The notes beneath the pieces are model-generated. The model did no database searches. It was not told the DNA's origin and saw nothing but the letters and a program-made list of their open reading frames with translations. A stretch of 44,981 nucleotides of DNA, taken from positions 1-44,981 of IMG/VR virus record IMGVR_UViG_3300043777_000093; one strand, 5' to 3'. This document shows, piece by piece, positions 19,771 through 27,427 of this stretch. Position 1 is the first letter of the stretch. Every line of letters begins with the position of its first letter. Both the position numbers and the translations under genes were made by a program. Source of the DNA: a virus.

Positions 19771-20691
19771 CTAGTTGGTTGAAGCCGTCAGTCTCTTGTA
19801 GGGCAGGACTTCGCCGCGCGTGAGATTTTTGAGCGTCTCATCAAACATCGCAAGCTGTGCCTTGCGGCGATTAAACCGATAGGAAAACTCATTGCAGTAG
19901 CGGCCCAAGTGCTTTATCGAAACCTTGTGGAACGTGCCGTACACGCCGCGCTTGAGCAAAGAGAACGCGCTTTCAATGTGCTGTGTGTGCGTATCGCCCT
20001 GAGCGTAGGATTCTATGTGGTTAATCGTCTTGTGCTTCCCGCTGAAATTCTTGCTCAGGTATATCGCATATGTTGCAGCCGCGTCCGTGTAGATCGTCTC
20101 AACGTCGGGGCTGATATGCTTCGATAGCTCAGGGCCGATGGATTCCATCTTGGCATCTTTTACAGGGATTAGCCGCAGTTTGCCGCCACGCTCAACCATG
20201 CCCAAAACAACGTCTTTCGTCTCTTTCTGGACATAGGGCTTGCCCTTGCGGGGCTTGCGGCGAGTCATGTAGGTTTCGTCGGCCTCGACCGCACCAGAGA
20301 GCAACGTGCCTTCTTTCATGGCCTCGCGGATTCTGTGGCATAGATGCCAAGCGGTGCGGTAATTCACGCCCAAGTGACGCTCTACTTGCTTCGCGGAGAT
20401 GCCCTTCTTAGCCTCACAGATGAGCGCAATGGCCATAAACCACTTGGTTAGGGGCAGGTGCGTATCGTTGAAGATCGTGCCGCTCGTGGCGCTGAATTGC
20501 TTCCCGCAGGCCAAGCACTGGTAGATGCGCGTCCGTTTGTTCTTGCCAGCCTCGCGCTGAATCTTAGAGATGCGACCTACCTCGCCGCAGTGGACACAGC
20601 CAATCTCGCCGTTGGGCCAGCGCATCTTCTCGATGTAGTCGAGGCAATCATCGTCAGTCTTGAATTTGCGCGTTACATCTATGAGCTTCAT
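19771..20691 (-). mobile_element. IS1595/ISXO2-type transposase gene (306 aa)
   Basis: The N-terminus has a zinc ribbon CVHCGEV ... YQCLACGKQFSATSGTIF (32-74) and an HTH (GISAKQVERHLGVNYRTAWH), then the ISXO2-like DDE core: D138 in VEADETYM, D203 in YTDAAATY, E240 in HIESAFSLLKRGVYGTFH. All catalytic residues are present, so it may be active. I could not find matching inverted repeats or a target duplication around it. It is coupled (ATGA) to a 27-residue upstream membrane peptide. Confidence 0.88.
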
Positions 20692-20771
20692 GGTTTAGGA
20701 TTCCTCTTGCGCCATATCATTACGGTCAGCACGATTACGGCGATGATGGGAAACAAGAACGTCAATTCCAT
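20688..20771 (-). CDS. Membrane leader peptide before the transposase (27 aa)
   Basis: MELTFLFPIIAVIVLTVMIW, then RKRNPKP: one membrane helix with a basic end. Its TGA overlaps the transposase ATG. There is no ribosome site; TTGACA lies exactly 35 nt upstream of the ATG, so it may be leaderless. It could simply couple transposase translation, or be a cargo peptide. Confidence 0.5.
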   Translation of the reverse strand: MELTFLFPIIAVIVLTVMIWRKRNPKP

Positions 20772-20777
20772 GAAGCA

Positions 20778-20806
20778 AGACTACATCAATAACGGTTCTG
20801 TGTCAA
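20778..20806 (-). promoter_or_regulatory. Promoter candidate for the transposase unit
   Basis: On the minus strand TTGACA (20806-20801), 17 nt, TAGTCT (20783-20778), six bases before ATG 20,771. The -35 is perfect, the -10 weak. Confidence 0.45.
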
Positions 20807-20822
20807 GTGCATAATCGCCATC

Positions 20823-20924
20823 GTGGATGAGCCTTATTTCACCACCACGATTGGGAACGCTTTTGTCATCAACAGCTCCAATGCCGTGCAGGTCTCAGGC
20901 GTGGTGTGGTACACCAATGGTTGA
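20823..20924 (+). CDS. Possible small protein or gene remnant (33 aa)
   Basis: GTG 20,823 begins MDEPYFTTTIGNAFVINSSN and ends VVWYTNG, a protein-like beta-rich sequence. The frame is open upstream only to 20,793, right beside the transposase unit. It may be the surviving end of a structural gene cut by insertion, or a real small protein. No ribosome site. Confidence 0.4.
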   Translation: MDEPYFTTTIGNAFVINSSNAVQVSGVVWYTNG

Positions 20925-21093
20925 ACTGAAACATCCCGTCACGCAGCGCGAAGTCCTGAGCTACATTCAGAATGTGGACAATCCCGTGCCGGAATGCCAG
21001 CACGCCAAAAGACCCTGCGTCCTGCTGCATGTCCCCATCAAGCCCTGGATGGTAAAGCTATTCCAGTATTTTGGGCTTGAAATCCTGACGTAA
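20917..21093 (+). CDS. Small hypothetical protein (58 aa)
   Basis: MVELKHPVTQREVLSYIQNV is followed by two cysteines (ECQHAKRPC) and a compact end. A longer in-frame version from 20,827 reads as noise and is not used. It overlaps the previous frame by 8 nt. Function unknown. Confidence 0.55.
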   Translation: MVELKHPVTQREVLSYIQNVDNPVPECQHAKRPCVLLHVPIKPWMVKLFQYFGLEILT

Positions 21094-21123
21094 CAGGTAT
21101 TTAATCCGAGCGAGGAGCGTTCC

Positions 21124-21408
21124 ATGAAATCTGCCCGCAATCTCATTCCCAAGAAACTAGGCCACGCAACCAGCTTCCACGACGGCTCGCGCGAGCACCA
21201 CTCCGCTTTCAAGCATCCCGGCGTCTCGGAGCACAAAGGCGGTCCCGAATGGGCGCACGGCAAAGGCGACGACATGCACATGAGCGATAACGGCATGTCC
21301 TTCGGCACATCGAATCCCGATGAAGCCACGCACATGACCGGCATCCACGGACACAGCCAGCGCAATCCACGCCACGAGCACATCCACAGAATGCTGGTGC
21401 GCAAATGA
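21124..21408 (+). CDS. Histidine-rich hypothetical protein (94 aa)
   Basis: AGGAG precedes ATG 21,124. The protein is basic with many histidines and glycines (FHDGSREHHSAFKHPG; HMTGIHGHSQRNPRHEHIHR), no hydrophobic core and no known domain; it may be disordered or metal-binding. The stop overlaps the next start (ATGA). It opens the late structural transcript. Confidence 0.65.
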   Translation: MKSARNLIPKKLGHATSFHDGSREHHSAFKHPGVSEHKGGPEWAHGKGDDMHMSDNGMSFGTSNPDEATHMTGIHGHSQRNPRHEHIHRMLVRK

Positions 21409-21566
21409 ACTTCGGCAATAAAATAGCCATGCCAAAGCTGCCCTCGATGGGCAAAGCTCCTGTCAGCATGAAGAACCAGCCGCGCATGAGAACGCTGAAA
21501 CGGATGCTTACAAAACCGGCTGGCAGCGTTGGCAAAGCCCCGATGGGCATGTTTGGAGCCGGATAA
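21405..21566 (+). CDS. Small Met/Pro-rich basic protein (53 aa)
   Basis: MNFGNKIAMPKLPSMGKAPV continues with repeated MGKAP/GKAPMG elements, rich in Met, Lys and Pro. It has no fold prediction. It lies between two structural-type genes with an ATGA junction before it and its TAA directly before the next ATG. Probably a minor virion or assembly peptide. Confidence 0.6.
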   Translation: MNFGNKIAMPKLPSMGKAPVSMKNQPRMRTLKRMLTKPAGSVGKAPMGMFGAG

Positions 21567-22073
21567 ATGGCGGTAATGCCATCAGAAATTTGTCTGCTCA
21601 ACCAGACAACGGCGATTACCGCGAACGGCAACAGCCCCGTCTTCAACCTTCCCGCAACATACAATGGAGCTATTCTTTACCTGACGGCTGGCATTCCCAC
21701 CGGCACTTCTCCCACGCTCGATGTTTATATCCAGCAAGGGTTCACAGCTTTGCTGGCGGGGGACCAATCCACCTTGCCGGTAATAAACACAGCCATTCCA
21801 ACAATTTGGGACGATTATGCCCATTTCGCGCAACTGGCGTTCAATGCCGCCGCGCAATCCCAGGTTATGCGCATCAAAGTCGGCACAGGAACGAGCGCAG
21901 CAAACGGCCCCATGGCAAGCGTCACGGCAGCGCAGTCAGGCTCTCTAGCGGCTTCCACCGTTCAGGAAGGGCCGTTAGGAATGTTCTGGCGAGTGTTCTG
22001 GAAGGTTGGCGGGACAAGCCCTTCCTGGCCGAGCCTGACGATTATCGCGCAGATGGTTAACCCGCAGGGCTAG
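21567..22073 (+). CDS. Virion-associated beta-sandwich protein (168 aa)
   Basis: The blocks TAGIPTGTSPTLDVYIQ and WKVGGTSPSWPSLTIIAQM recur in the product of 28,984-29,454 (GTSPTLDV and GGTSPNYTLGIYMFAQ), so these two are paralogues. The composition (Thr, Ser, Ala, Gly) fits a capsid decoration or head-fibre protein. ATG follows the previous stop directly. It ends at TAG 22,071, after which the frame stays open for 23 more codons. Confidence 0.7.
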   Translation: MAVMPSEICLLNQTTAITANGNSPVFNLPATYNGAILYLTAGIPTGTSPTLDVYIQQGFTALLAGDQSTLPVINTAIPTIWDDYAHFAQLAFNAAAQSQVMRIKVGTGTSAANGPMASVTAAQSGSLAASTVQEGPLGMFWRVFWKVGGTSPSWPSLTIIAQMVNPQG

Positions 22074-22145
22074 AGTGTTACGCCGGAAGAACTGACTGAG
22101 CGGGCGCAGGCAGCGGACGCGGCAAACATGCCGCCAGTGTGGTAG
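22074..22145 (+). other. Open extension behind the amber stop of the previous gene
   Basis: In frame after TAG 22,071-22,073 come 23 codons reading SVTPEELTERAQAADAANMP and PVW before a second TAG. The sequence looks coding but has no start codon of its own except an internal ATG. Read-through, a recent stop mutation or chance are all possible. 22,146-22,214 holds no gene that I can see. Confidence 0.35.
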
Positions 22146-22214
22146 CTAGACACTGCTTACCTAAGCCGGAAGGCCCAGAAGCGCACGGCGGAACATACGC
22201 CCGCAAAGGATTCT

Positions 22215-22373
22215 ATGCCGGGGATGGCCAATACGATGCACGAGTGGAAGACCGGTAAGCTGCATTCCGGCTCGAAGAAAGGCCCTATCGTCACTTCGCA
22301 GAAACAAGCCATTGCTATCGGACTCAGCGAAAACCGCAAAGCCAACGCGAAACGCGCACTGAAGAAAGGCTGA
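22215..22373 (+). CDS. DUF6496 family protein (52 aa)
   Basis: MHEWKTGKLHSGSKKGPIVT continuing SQKQAIAIGLSENRKA is the DUF6496 signature (F/WK.G.L.SGSK.GP.VT...QAIAI.LSE.RK). Members are tiny, common in phages and bacteria, and of unknown role. AAAGGA precedes ATG 22,215. It sits immediately before TerL. Confidence 0.75.
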   Translation: MPGMANTMHEWKTGKLHSGSKKGPIVTSQKQAIAIGLSENRKANAKRALKKG

Positions 22374-22374
22374 T

Positions 22375-24057
22375 TTGCCCCTCCATGCCATTCCAGCCGT
22401 AGACCAGTGGCTCACCGACCGCCAGAGAGCCAGAACCGACCTCCTCTACCTCTGTAACGAAGTCCTGCAATACAAAGACATTGCCGCCGACCCGCACATG
22501 GACATGATTGACAATGTGCAGAAATTCCAAGGCGGCAAGGACTTTTGCGATGTAAAAACAGGCGTATGGCTAGGCTACAAACCAGCCATTGATATGTGGA
22601 AGATGCCGGGGCCGCGCCGGAGAATGTTCTGGTTCCACAGAGGCTCGCTGAAGACCACCACTATCACGGTGGCGCATTCGATTCAATGGCTCATCAACTA
22701 CTACGACATCCGAATCCTGATAAGCACGGCAGTCAGCGACCAGGCCCAGAAGATGCTGTCTGAAATCTCCGGCCAGTTGAAATACAACGAATGGTTCCGC
22801 ACGCTCTTTCCAGAAGTCTGTCCTTCGGCCAATCATGCCGCCGAATTTGGTAACCAGGAAGAGTTCACCATTCCTTGCCGGGAAAAGAAGTGGCTGAAAG
22901 AGCCTACCGTTTCTGTAACTTCCGTTGGCAAAGTCATTGCCGGATATCACTACGAAGTTATCAAGCACTCGGACATCGTGGACAAGGAAAACATCAAGAC
23001 GGATGGCGGACGCAGGGCGGTAGCGGAGCATTTCAAGTATATGTCGCCGCTGATTGAGCGGAATCCCGTTCCGCCCCATTACGGCTGGCAGGACGTGGAA
23101 GGGACACCTTACGATTTTCTCGATGCCTACAATACCGAAATTGTGGAAAAGGAAGGGAAGCTGCCGCAACAGAAACGCACTTGGCAAATCACCATCAAAG
23201 GATGCTACCGCGATGCCGAACAGAAAATACCATTCTGGAAAAAGCGATGGCCCGTCGAAGCCCTCGAAGACGAACGGCACAACCTCGGTGACGTTCTCTT
23301 CGCAGCACAAATGCTTTGCAACCCCATCCCTGATAGCGGGGGTTTGGCCGCAAGCAAGGACATCGTATTCTTCCCCCGTAAGGCTCTTTCGGGAATCCCG
23401 CTGCGCTATCACTGCACCGTGGACCTGCATGGAATGGAGGATAACGCAGGGAACGACTCGACTGTTCTTAATGTAAGCGGCTTCGACAACGACGGCAGGA
23501 TGTACCTTATCGACCTGAAAGTAGGGCATTTCGACCCATTCGAGACCATCGAGCACATCTTTCAGATTCACAAACGCTACAAGGACATCGACTTCAAGAT
23601 TGAAAAGGACGCCCATGCCAGAGTGCTTTTGCCGTTTTTGAAGCGCGAGCGCACCAAGCGGAATCTCTTTCCCCGCATCATTCCGATTCAGCGCGATACC
23701 CGCACAAGCAAAAAGCAGCGAATCCGCGGCCTGCAATCTTGGTTCAAGTCGGGGAACATCCGTATCCTGGAGGATTTAGAGCCAGCGGCGCGATTGGAAC
23801 TTATCCAGCAGATAACGCGCTTCACGCTGACAAGCCACTACCATGACGACATTCTCGACACGATGGCCGACCAGTGCCAGAACGGGGACGGCGGAGTAAG
23901 TTATGATTTGACGCCGCGCACCAAGCCAGAGTATGTTCCGTTCGAGACGGGCGTGGATATGTTCCTCGGCTTCGATGAATTCGATAAGCAAGCGAAATGG
24001 CTGATGGACCAGCCGGCGAAATGGGATGCGAGCCACCATAAAGGGACGGGCTTGTGA
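22375..24057 (+). CDS. terL: Terminase large subunit (560 aa)
   Basis: The ATPase/nuclease motor that packages DNA. The P-loop is the variant HRGSLKTTT (88-96); the Walker B region is YEVIKHSDIVDKEN (193-206). The RNase H-like nuclease has D350 (CTVDLHG), a second acidic group at E409 and HYHDDILDTMADQ (488-500), the D..D pair typical of TerL. Length is normal. TTG 22,375 is the start, after AAAGG. It is directly followed by the portal gene (GTGA overlap), the usual order. Confidence 0.9.
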   Translation: MPLHAIPAVDQWLTDRQRARTDLLYLCNEVLQYKDIAADPHMDMIDNVQKFQGGKDFCDVKTGVWLGYKPAIDMWKMPGPRRRMFWFHRGSLKTTTITVAHSIQWLINYYDIRILISTAVSDQAQKMLSEISGQLKYNEWFRTLFPEVCPSANHAAEFGNQEEFTIPCREKKWLKEPTVSVTSVGKVIAGYHYEVIKHSDIVDKENIKTDGGRRAVAEHFKYMSPLIERNPVPPHYGWQDVEGTPYDFLDAYNTEIVEKEGKLPQQKRTWQITIKGCYRDAEQKIPFWKKRWPVEALEDERHNLGDVLFAAQMLCNPIPDSGGLAASKDIVFFPRKALSGIPLRYHCTVDLHGMEDNAGNDSTVLNVSGFDNDGRMYLIDLKVGHFDPFETIEHIFQIHKRYKDIDFKIEKDAHARVLLPFLKRERTKRNLFPRIIPIQRDTRTSKKQRIRGLQSWFKSGNIRILEDLEPAARLELIQQITRFTLTSHYHDDILDTMADQCQNGDGGVSYDLTPRTKPEYVPFETGVDMFLGFDEFDKQAKWLMDQPAKWDASHHKGTGL

Positions 24058-26081
24058 GCGAAGACAAAGTTCCGGCCATCACGCAAGAGGAAAAAGATAA
24101 GGTCTACACCCCTGACCAACGATGGTCCGACGATTACGCCTCGAAGATTGCGCTGGCCGACTTTCAGAAGATGGAGAACTACCGGAGCCAGAACCATGAC
24201 TGGAGGTTCAGAAATGCAGACGAGTTATATTCCGCCTGGGTTGGTACTAAGTACTGGGAAGGGACTAGGGTTCCACGTTCGTCTCTTGGTATTTACGTTT
24301 GCTTCGAACAAATCGAATCCTTGCTCCCTAACATTGTCAAAGCCATTTTCGCAAGTTATCCCCCGTTCGATACCTCGCCGGAACCGAATACAAGCCTCGC
24401 CGAAAGCCAGCAAGTAGAAAATCTCCTGCTTCACCAACTGGAAAGAATCGGCAACGGACTCGGCAACAGCAAGATACGAGTCGGCGTGAAAGAGACTGTC
24501 CGCCGCACGCTCAAGAGCGCCTTTGTTTACGGCAACGGAATCACGGAGTTAGGTTGGGAAAGCTATGAGCGGGAACGGCTGCAATACCTGGTCCAGCGCA
24601 CGCCGGTCATGGGCCGGTTCAGCCACCCGCAATTCGGCCTCATCAAGACTCCGGTAGGCTCGAAGCCTCGCACCACCATCAAGAAAATCACCGAACAAGT
24701 GAACATGCCGTTCGCCAAGAACATCCCAATTCAGGACTTCTACATCGACCAGAACTGCCAGTCTCCGCTTGTGCAGGATGCCCGTTGTGCCGCCGTCAGG
24801 GAACTGGTGCATGTCGATGAGATTCTAAAGTATGAAGGCAACAAAAGCTTCAAGCTCCCGACCCGGCAAGAGCTTTACGAATGGTCGAAAGAGAAGTGGT
24901 CCACGATGGGGGACTACTCGAAGTCGTCCACGGAACTGATGCGGTCGGGAGTCTACTGGCCGACAATGGAGGGCACCGCCGATGCCGCAGGACAGCGAGT
25001 CGAAATCATTCGATACGTCACGCCTTATCGACTGGTATGGCTTTGCGGTAGAAAACGAGCCATTCTTAATATCCCTAACCCGTATGGCTTTATCAACTTC
25101 TTCAACCTCTGCTACGTCGATTACCCAAATCGTTTCTATGGCTTCGGAGTCACCGATGTTGCCGAGGGAGAACATAGACTCATCCAATCGATTATCAATG
25201 CTAGGGTTGATGAGCTTGCTTTGGCCATCCACAAGCCCATCATCAAGCGGAAAGGGGCGACGTTCTCGCAAAGCCAGCTAAGAATCCGGCCCGGAATAAA
25301 CTGGGAGGTGGAAAATCCAAAGGAAGACATTCAGACATTCGAGTATGGAGCTATTAACCAGAACGCTTATGTCGAGGTGGAGGCAGCGGAGCGGCGGCTC
25401 CAGAAGTACACAGGTATTACGGATTTGGCCGTACAGGGTGGGCCGACTCCTGGCGGAAATTCCGCTAACCGAACGGCTACAGGAGTCAACGTGCAAGCCG
25501 GGGCTTCCGGCACGCGAATGGAGTATCTAGTCGGCACGGCGGAATCGACCTATCTCGAACCTCTGATTTACGGCCTCCACGCGCTGAACCAGAAGTTCCT
25601 CGACCCGCAGCAAGTCCTTGAAATCCTTGGGCCTGATGGCAAGCAGTTGCAACTTGACCCCACGATGATTAAGAATGCGGAATGCAGGTTCAAATTCATG
25701 GCCAGCGAGCGCATGGGTTCCAAGAACAACACCCTGCAAGGGTTGCAGTCAGTTGGACAATATCTCTTGAATCCCGGCTACATGGAGGCGCTCGCGCAAA
25801 TCAACAAGGTCAAGCTGAACGTGAAATTCATCGGCGACAAGATAGGCGATGCAATGGGCTGGCGCGACAGCGATATGTTCATCCCGCTAACGCAGGCTGA
25901 AATACAAGCGCAGAACCAGCCAAGCCCGGCAGACCAATTGAAACTCCAGATGCAGCGCGAGCGCATGGCCTCGATTCACGATGACCATCAGGAAGGCAAA
26001 TCCGCCGACATGCTGAAGGAATTGCTGCTACATAGCGCCGAACATGCCAGCGAAGAGGAAGAGGAGGCACCCGTGCAATGA
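24054..26081 (+). CDS. Portal protein (675 aa)
   Basis: Large, follows TerL with a 4-nt overlap, and has the mixed helical/beta layout of podovirus-type portals: an N-terminal region (NYRSQNHDWRFRNADELYSA), the wing (DFYIDQNCQSPLVQDARCA), a long helical stem around IQSIINARVDELALAIHKPI, and a glutamine/glutamate-rich C-terminus (QLKLQMQRERMASIHDDHQE; EEEEEAPVQ). The portal forms the dodecameric DNA channel. GTG start. The stop overlaps the next ATG. Confidence 0.82.
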   Translation: MSEDKVPAITQEEKDKVYTPDQRWSDDYASKIALADFQKMENYRSQNHDWRFRNADELYSAWVGTKYWEGTRVPRSSLGIYVCFEQIESLLPNIVKAIFASYPPFDTSPEPNTSLAESQQVENLLLHQLERIGNGLGNSKIRVGVKETVRRTLKSAFVYGNGITELGWESYERERLQYLVQRTPVMGRFSHPQFGLIKTPVGSKPRTTIKKITEQVNMPFAKNIPIQDFYIDQNCQSPLVQDARCAAVRELVHVDEILKYEGNKSFKLPTRQELYEWSKEKWSTMGDYSKSSTELMRSGVYWPTMEGTADAAGQRVEIIRYVTPYRLVWLCGRKRAILNIPNPYGFINFFNLCYVDYPNRFYGFGVTDVAEGEHRLIQSIINARVDELALAIHKPIIKRKGATFSQSQLRIRPGINWEVENPKEDIQTFEYGAINQNAYVEVEAAERRLQKYTGITDLAVQGGPTPGGNSANRTATGVNVQAGASGTRMEYLVGTAESTYLEPLIYGLHALNQKFLDPQQVLEILGPDGKQLQLDPTMIKNAECRFKFMASERMGSKNNTLQGLQSVGQYLLNPGYMEALAQINKVKLNVKFIGDKIGDAMGWRDSDMFIPLTQAEIQAQNQPSPADQLKLQMQRERMASIHDDHQEGKSADMLKELLLHSAEHASEEEEEAPVQ

Positions 26082-26236
26082 GTCACAACGCACAAGACCC
26101 AAGCCGCTGCAAGTTAGGGTGTAAAATTTGTGAGCAGGAAGGCCGAGCAGGGAAGTCAAAAAGCCATCTGGTAAATATCTATTGGCAACAGAGGAAGGCG
26201 CATGAGACCAGAGCCGCTCACAATCAGCCCGGATGA
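26078..26236 (+). CDS. Small Cys-rich protein (52 aa)
   Basis: MSHNAQDPSRCKLGCKICEQ has three cysteines in C-X3-C-X2-C, followed by basic and aromatic residues and histidines. GAGGAGG lies upstream and the ATG overlaps the portal stop. It overlaps the next gene by 35 nt in another frame. Possibly zinc-binding; role unknown. Confidence 0.6.
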   Translation: MSHNAQDPSRCKLGCKICEQEGRAGKSKSHLVNIYWQQRKAHETRAAHNQPG

Positions 26237-26522
26237 ACAGGAGCTTCTAAAGCTGGCGGAGGAATCCAGCGCCTTTACGCAGCAACCCATGTGGCGGAAG
26301 CTCGAAATCTTCCTTGACGCCAACGTGCAGGAAGCCTTGGATGACATGCGCGGGAACCTCTCGACCGATGATAGGGTATGCCTGCACAAAGCGCGCATCT
26401 GGCAGGAGCGCGAGAAACTAAGAGATTCCCTGATAGCCTTCATCAAGGGGCCAATCAGAGATGCAAAGGAACTGCTTGAGCAAATCGAGCAGGCCAAGAA
26501 AGACGGCTACATAAACGCTTAG
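26202..26522 (+). CDS. Helical hypothetical protein (106 aa)
   Basis: GAGGAAGG precedes ATG 26,202. MRPEPLTISPDEQELLKLAE leads into long amphipathic helices (FLDANVQEALDDMRGNLSTD; AKELLEQIEQAKKDGYINA). Between portal and scaffold such small helical proteins are common and may help head assembly. No family recognised. Confidence 0.7.
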   Translation: MRPEPLTISPDEQELLKLAEESSAFTQQPMWRKLEIFLDANVQEALDDMRGNLSTDDRVCLHKARIWQEREKLRDSLIAFIKGPIRDAKELLEQIEQAKKDGYINA

Positions 26523-26536
26523 GAGGCGTCCAATCT

Positions 26537-27259
26537 ATGCCCGACCCAAGCACCTCAGAAATTAAGGAAGTGATTCAGCAAGTCAATGCACCGAAAGACT
26601 TCCCTGGCGAGTTCAAGCTAGGGGATGGCACAGTCGTCAAAGCCGCCAATTGGGAAGAGGCTTTCAACAAAGTGGCGGAAATGAAATCCAATACCGCCGC
26701 TGCTCTGCGCGACCGGGAAGCTCAGATTGAAACCTTGCGAGCTGCAAGCACTCAACAGACCACACAGCAAACAACGCAACAGGTAACCACGGGTTTCGAC
26801 CAGAAGACCTATTGGGAATTGATGAATTCGGATGTCATTGCCGCGCAGAACTATCTGGATTCCTACCGCCTCGGCGTGGACAATCCGGCCAATGTGCCCT
26901 TGCTTTTCAACGAAATGCGCAACGTTTCGACCTTCAGCGCGGATAACTTCGAGATTCAGAGCTTCATGCAAAAGAACCCTGACTTCCCCGGAACGGACGA
27001 AGCCGCAGACTATCTCATCAACCGCCTGGCAGCCAGAAACGCTCCTTTGACCGCCGATGGGCTGGAATATGAATACCTGAAAGGCGTGCGTGATGGCGTC
27101 ATTGAGCCTTTGGGCGAGGAAGTGAGCCGCCCATTCGCTCCGCCGAACCTGCAAAGCGCCAGTCTGGGCCGGGAAGAAATCAGCGTTTTGGAGCAAATCA
27201 GGAACACACCCGACGATAAACTGGACGAAGCCTATCGAAAATTGGGACTTTTGAAATAG
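26537..27259 (+). CDS. Likely scaffolding protein (240 aa)
   Basis: It lies directly before the major capsid gene, the usual scaffold position. The protein is acidic and mostly helical, with a Thr/Gln linker (STQQTTQQTTQQVTT, residues 70-84) and a charged C-terminus (SVLEQIRNTPDDKLDEAYRK), all typical of scaffolds. AGGAGG stands 12 nt before ATG. There is no sequence-level motif, so the call rests on position and composition. Confidence 0.65.
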   Translation: MPDPSTSEIKEVIQQVNAPKDFPGEFKLGDGTVVKAANWEEAFNKVAEMKSNTAAALRDREAQIETLRAASTQQTTQQTTQQVTTGFDQKTYWELMNSDVIAAQNYLDSYRLGVDNPANVPLLFNEMRNVSTFSADNFEIQSFMQKNPDFPGTDEAADYLINRLAARNAPLTADGLEYEYLKGVRDGVIEPLGEEVSRPFAPPNLQSASLGREEISVLEQIRNTPDDKLDEAYRKLGLLK

Positions 27260-27287
27260 GGCTTGACAACGGGTGTAGACTGTTTTC

Positions 27288-27392
27288 GTGGATGAAGTGC
27301 TGTATCCGCAGCGCCTAATCCATAGTACCCGCAACCGAGAGCATCCCTCTCCTAAGCGGATGGCAGAGAACCACGCCATCAGCGCGGTTTGA
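27288..27392 (+). CDS. Possible micro-ORF in the capsid leader (34 aa)
   Basis: GTG 27,288 begins MDEVLYPQRLIHSTRNREHP and ends AENHAISAV. The composition looks protein-like but there is no ribosome site. TTGACA at 27,263 has no matching -10. It ends inside the hairpin before the capsid gene. It may be a leader peptide or chance. Confidence 0.35.
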   Translation: MDEVLYPQRLIHSTRNREHPSPKRMAENHAISAV

Positions 27393-27412
27393 GCGAAGTC
27401 TAAAACTCAAAC
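27387..27412 (+). promoter_or_regulatory. Hairpin just before the capsid ribosome site
   Basis: GTTTGAG (27387-27393) and CTCAAAC (27406-27412) are perfect 7-bp arms around a 12-nt loop. The GGAGAGG site of the capsid gene begins one base later. There is no T-run, so a terminator is unlikely; it may protect the 5' end of capsid mRNA or mark a processing site. Confidence 0.5.
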
Positions 27413-27427
27413 AGGAGAGGTGTAATC

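Noticed and set aside
20791-20818. GGTTCTGTGTCAAGTGCATAA as an IS terminal repeat
   Set aside because: It resembles an IS end, but no matching copy is found at the other side and its orientation would point away from the gene; a promoter explains it better.
22570-23736. A 388-residue open frame antisense to TerL
   Set aside because: It lies within a conserved terminase gene, has no ribosome site and no recognisable domain.
27263-27291. TTGACA before the capsid gene as a promoter
   Set aside because: No -10 sequence at 15-19 nt; kept only as a remark.
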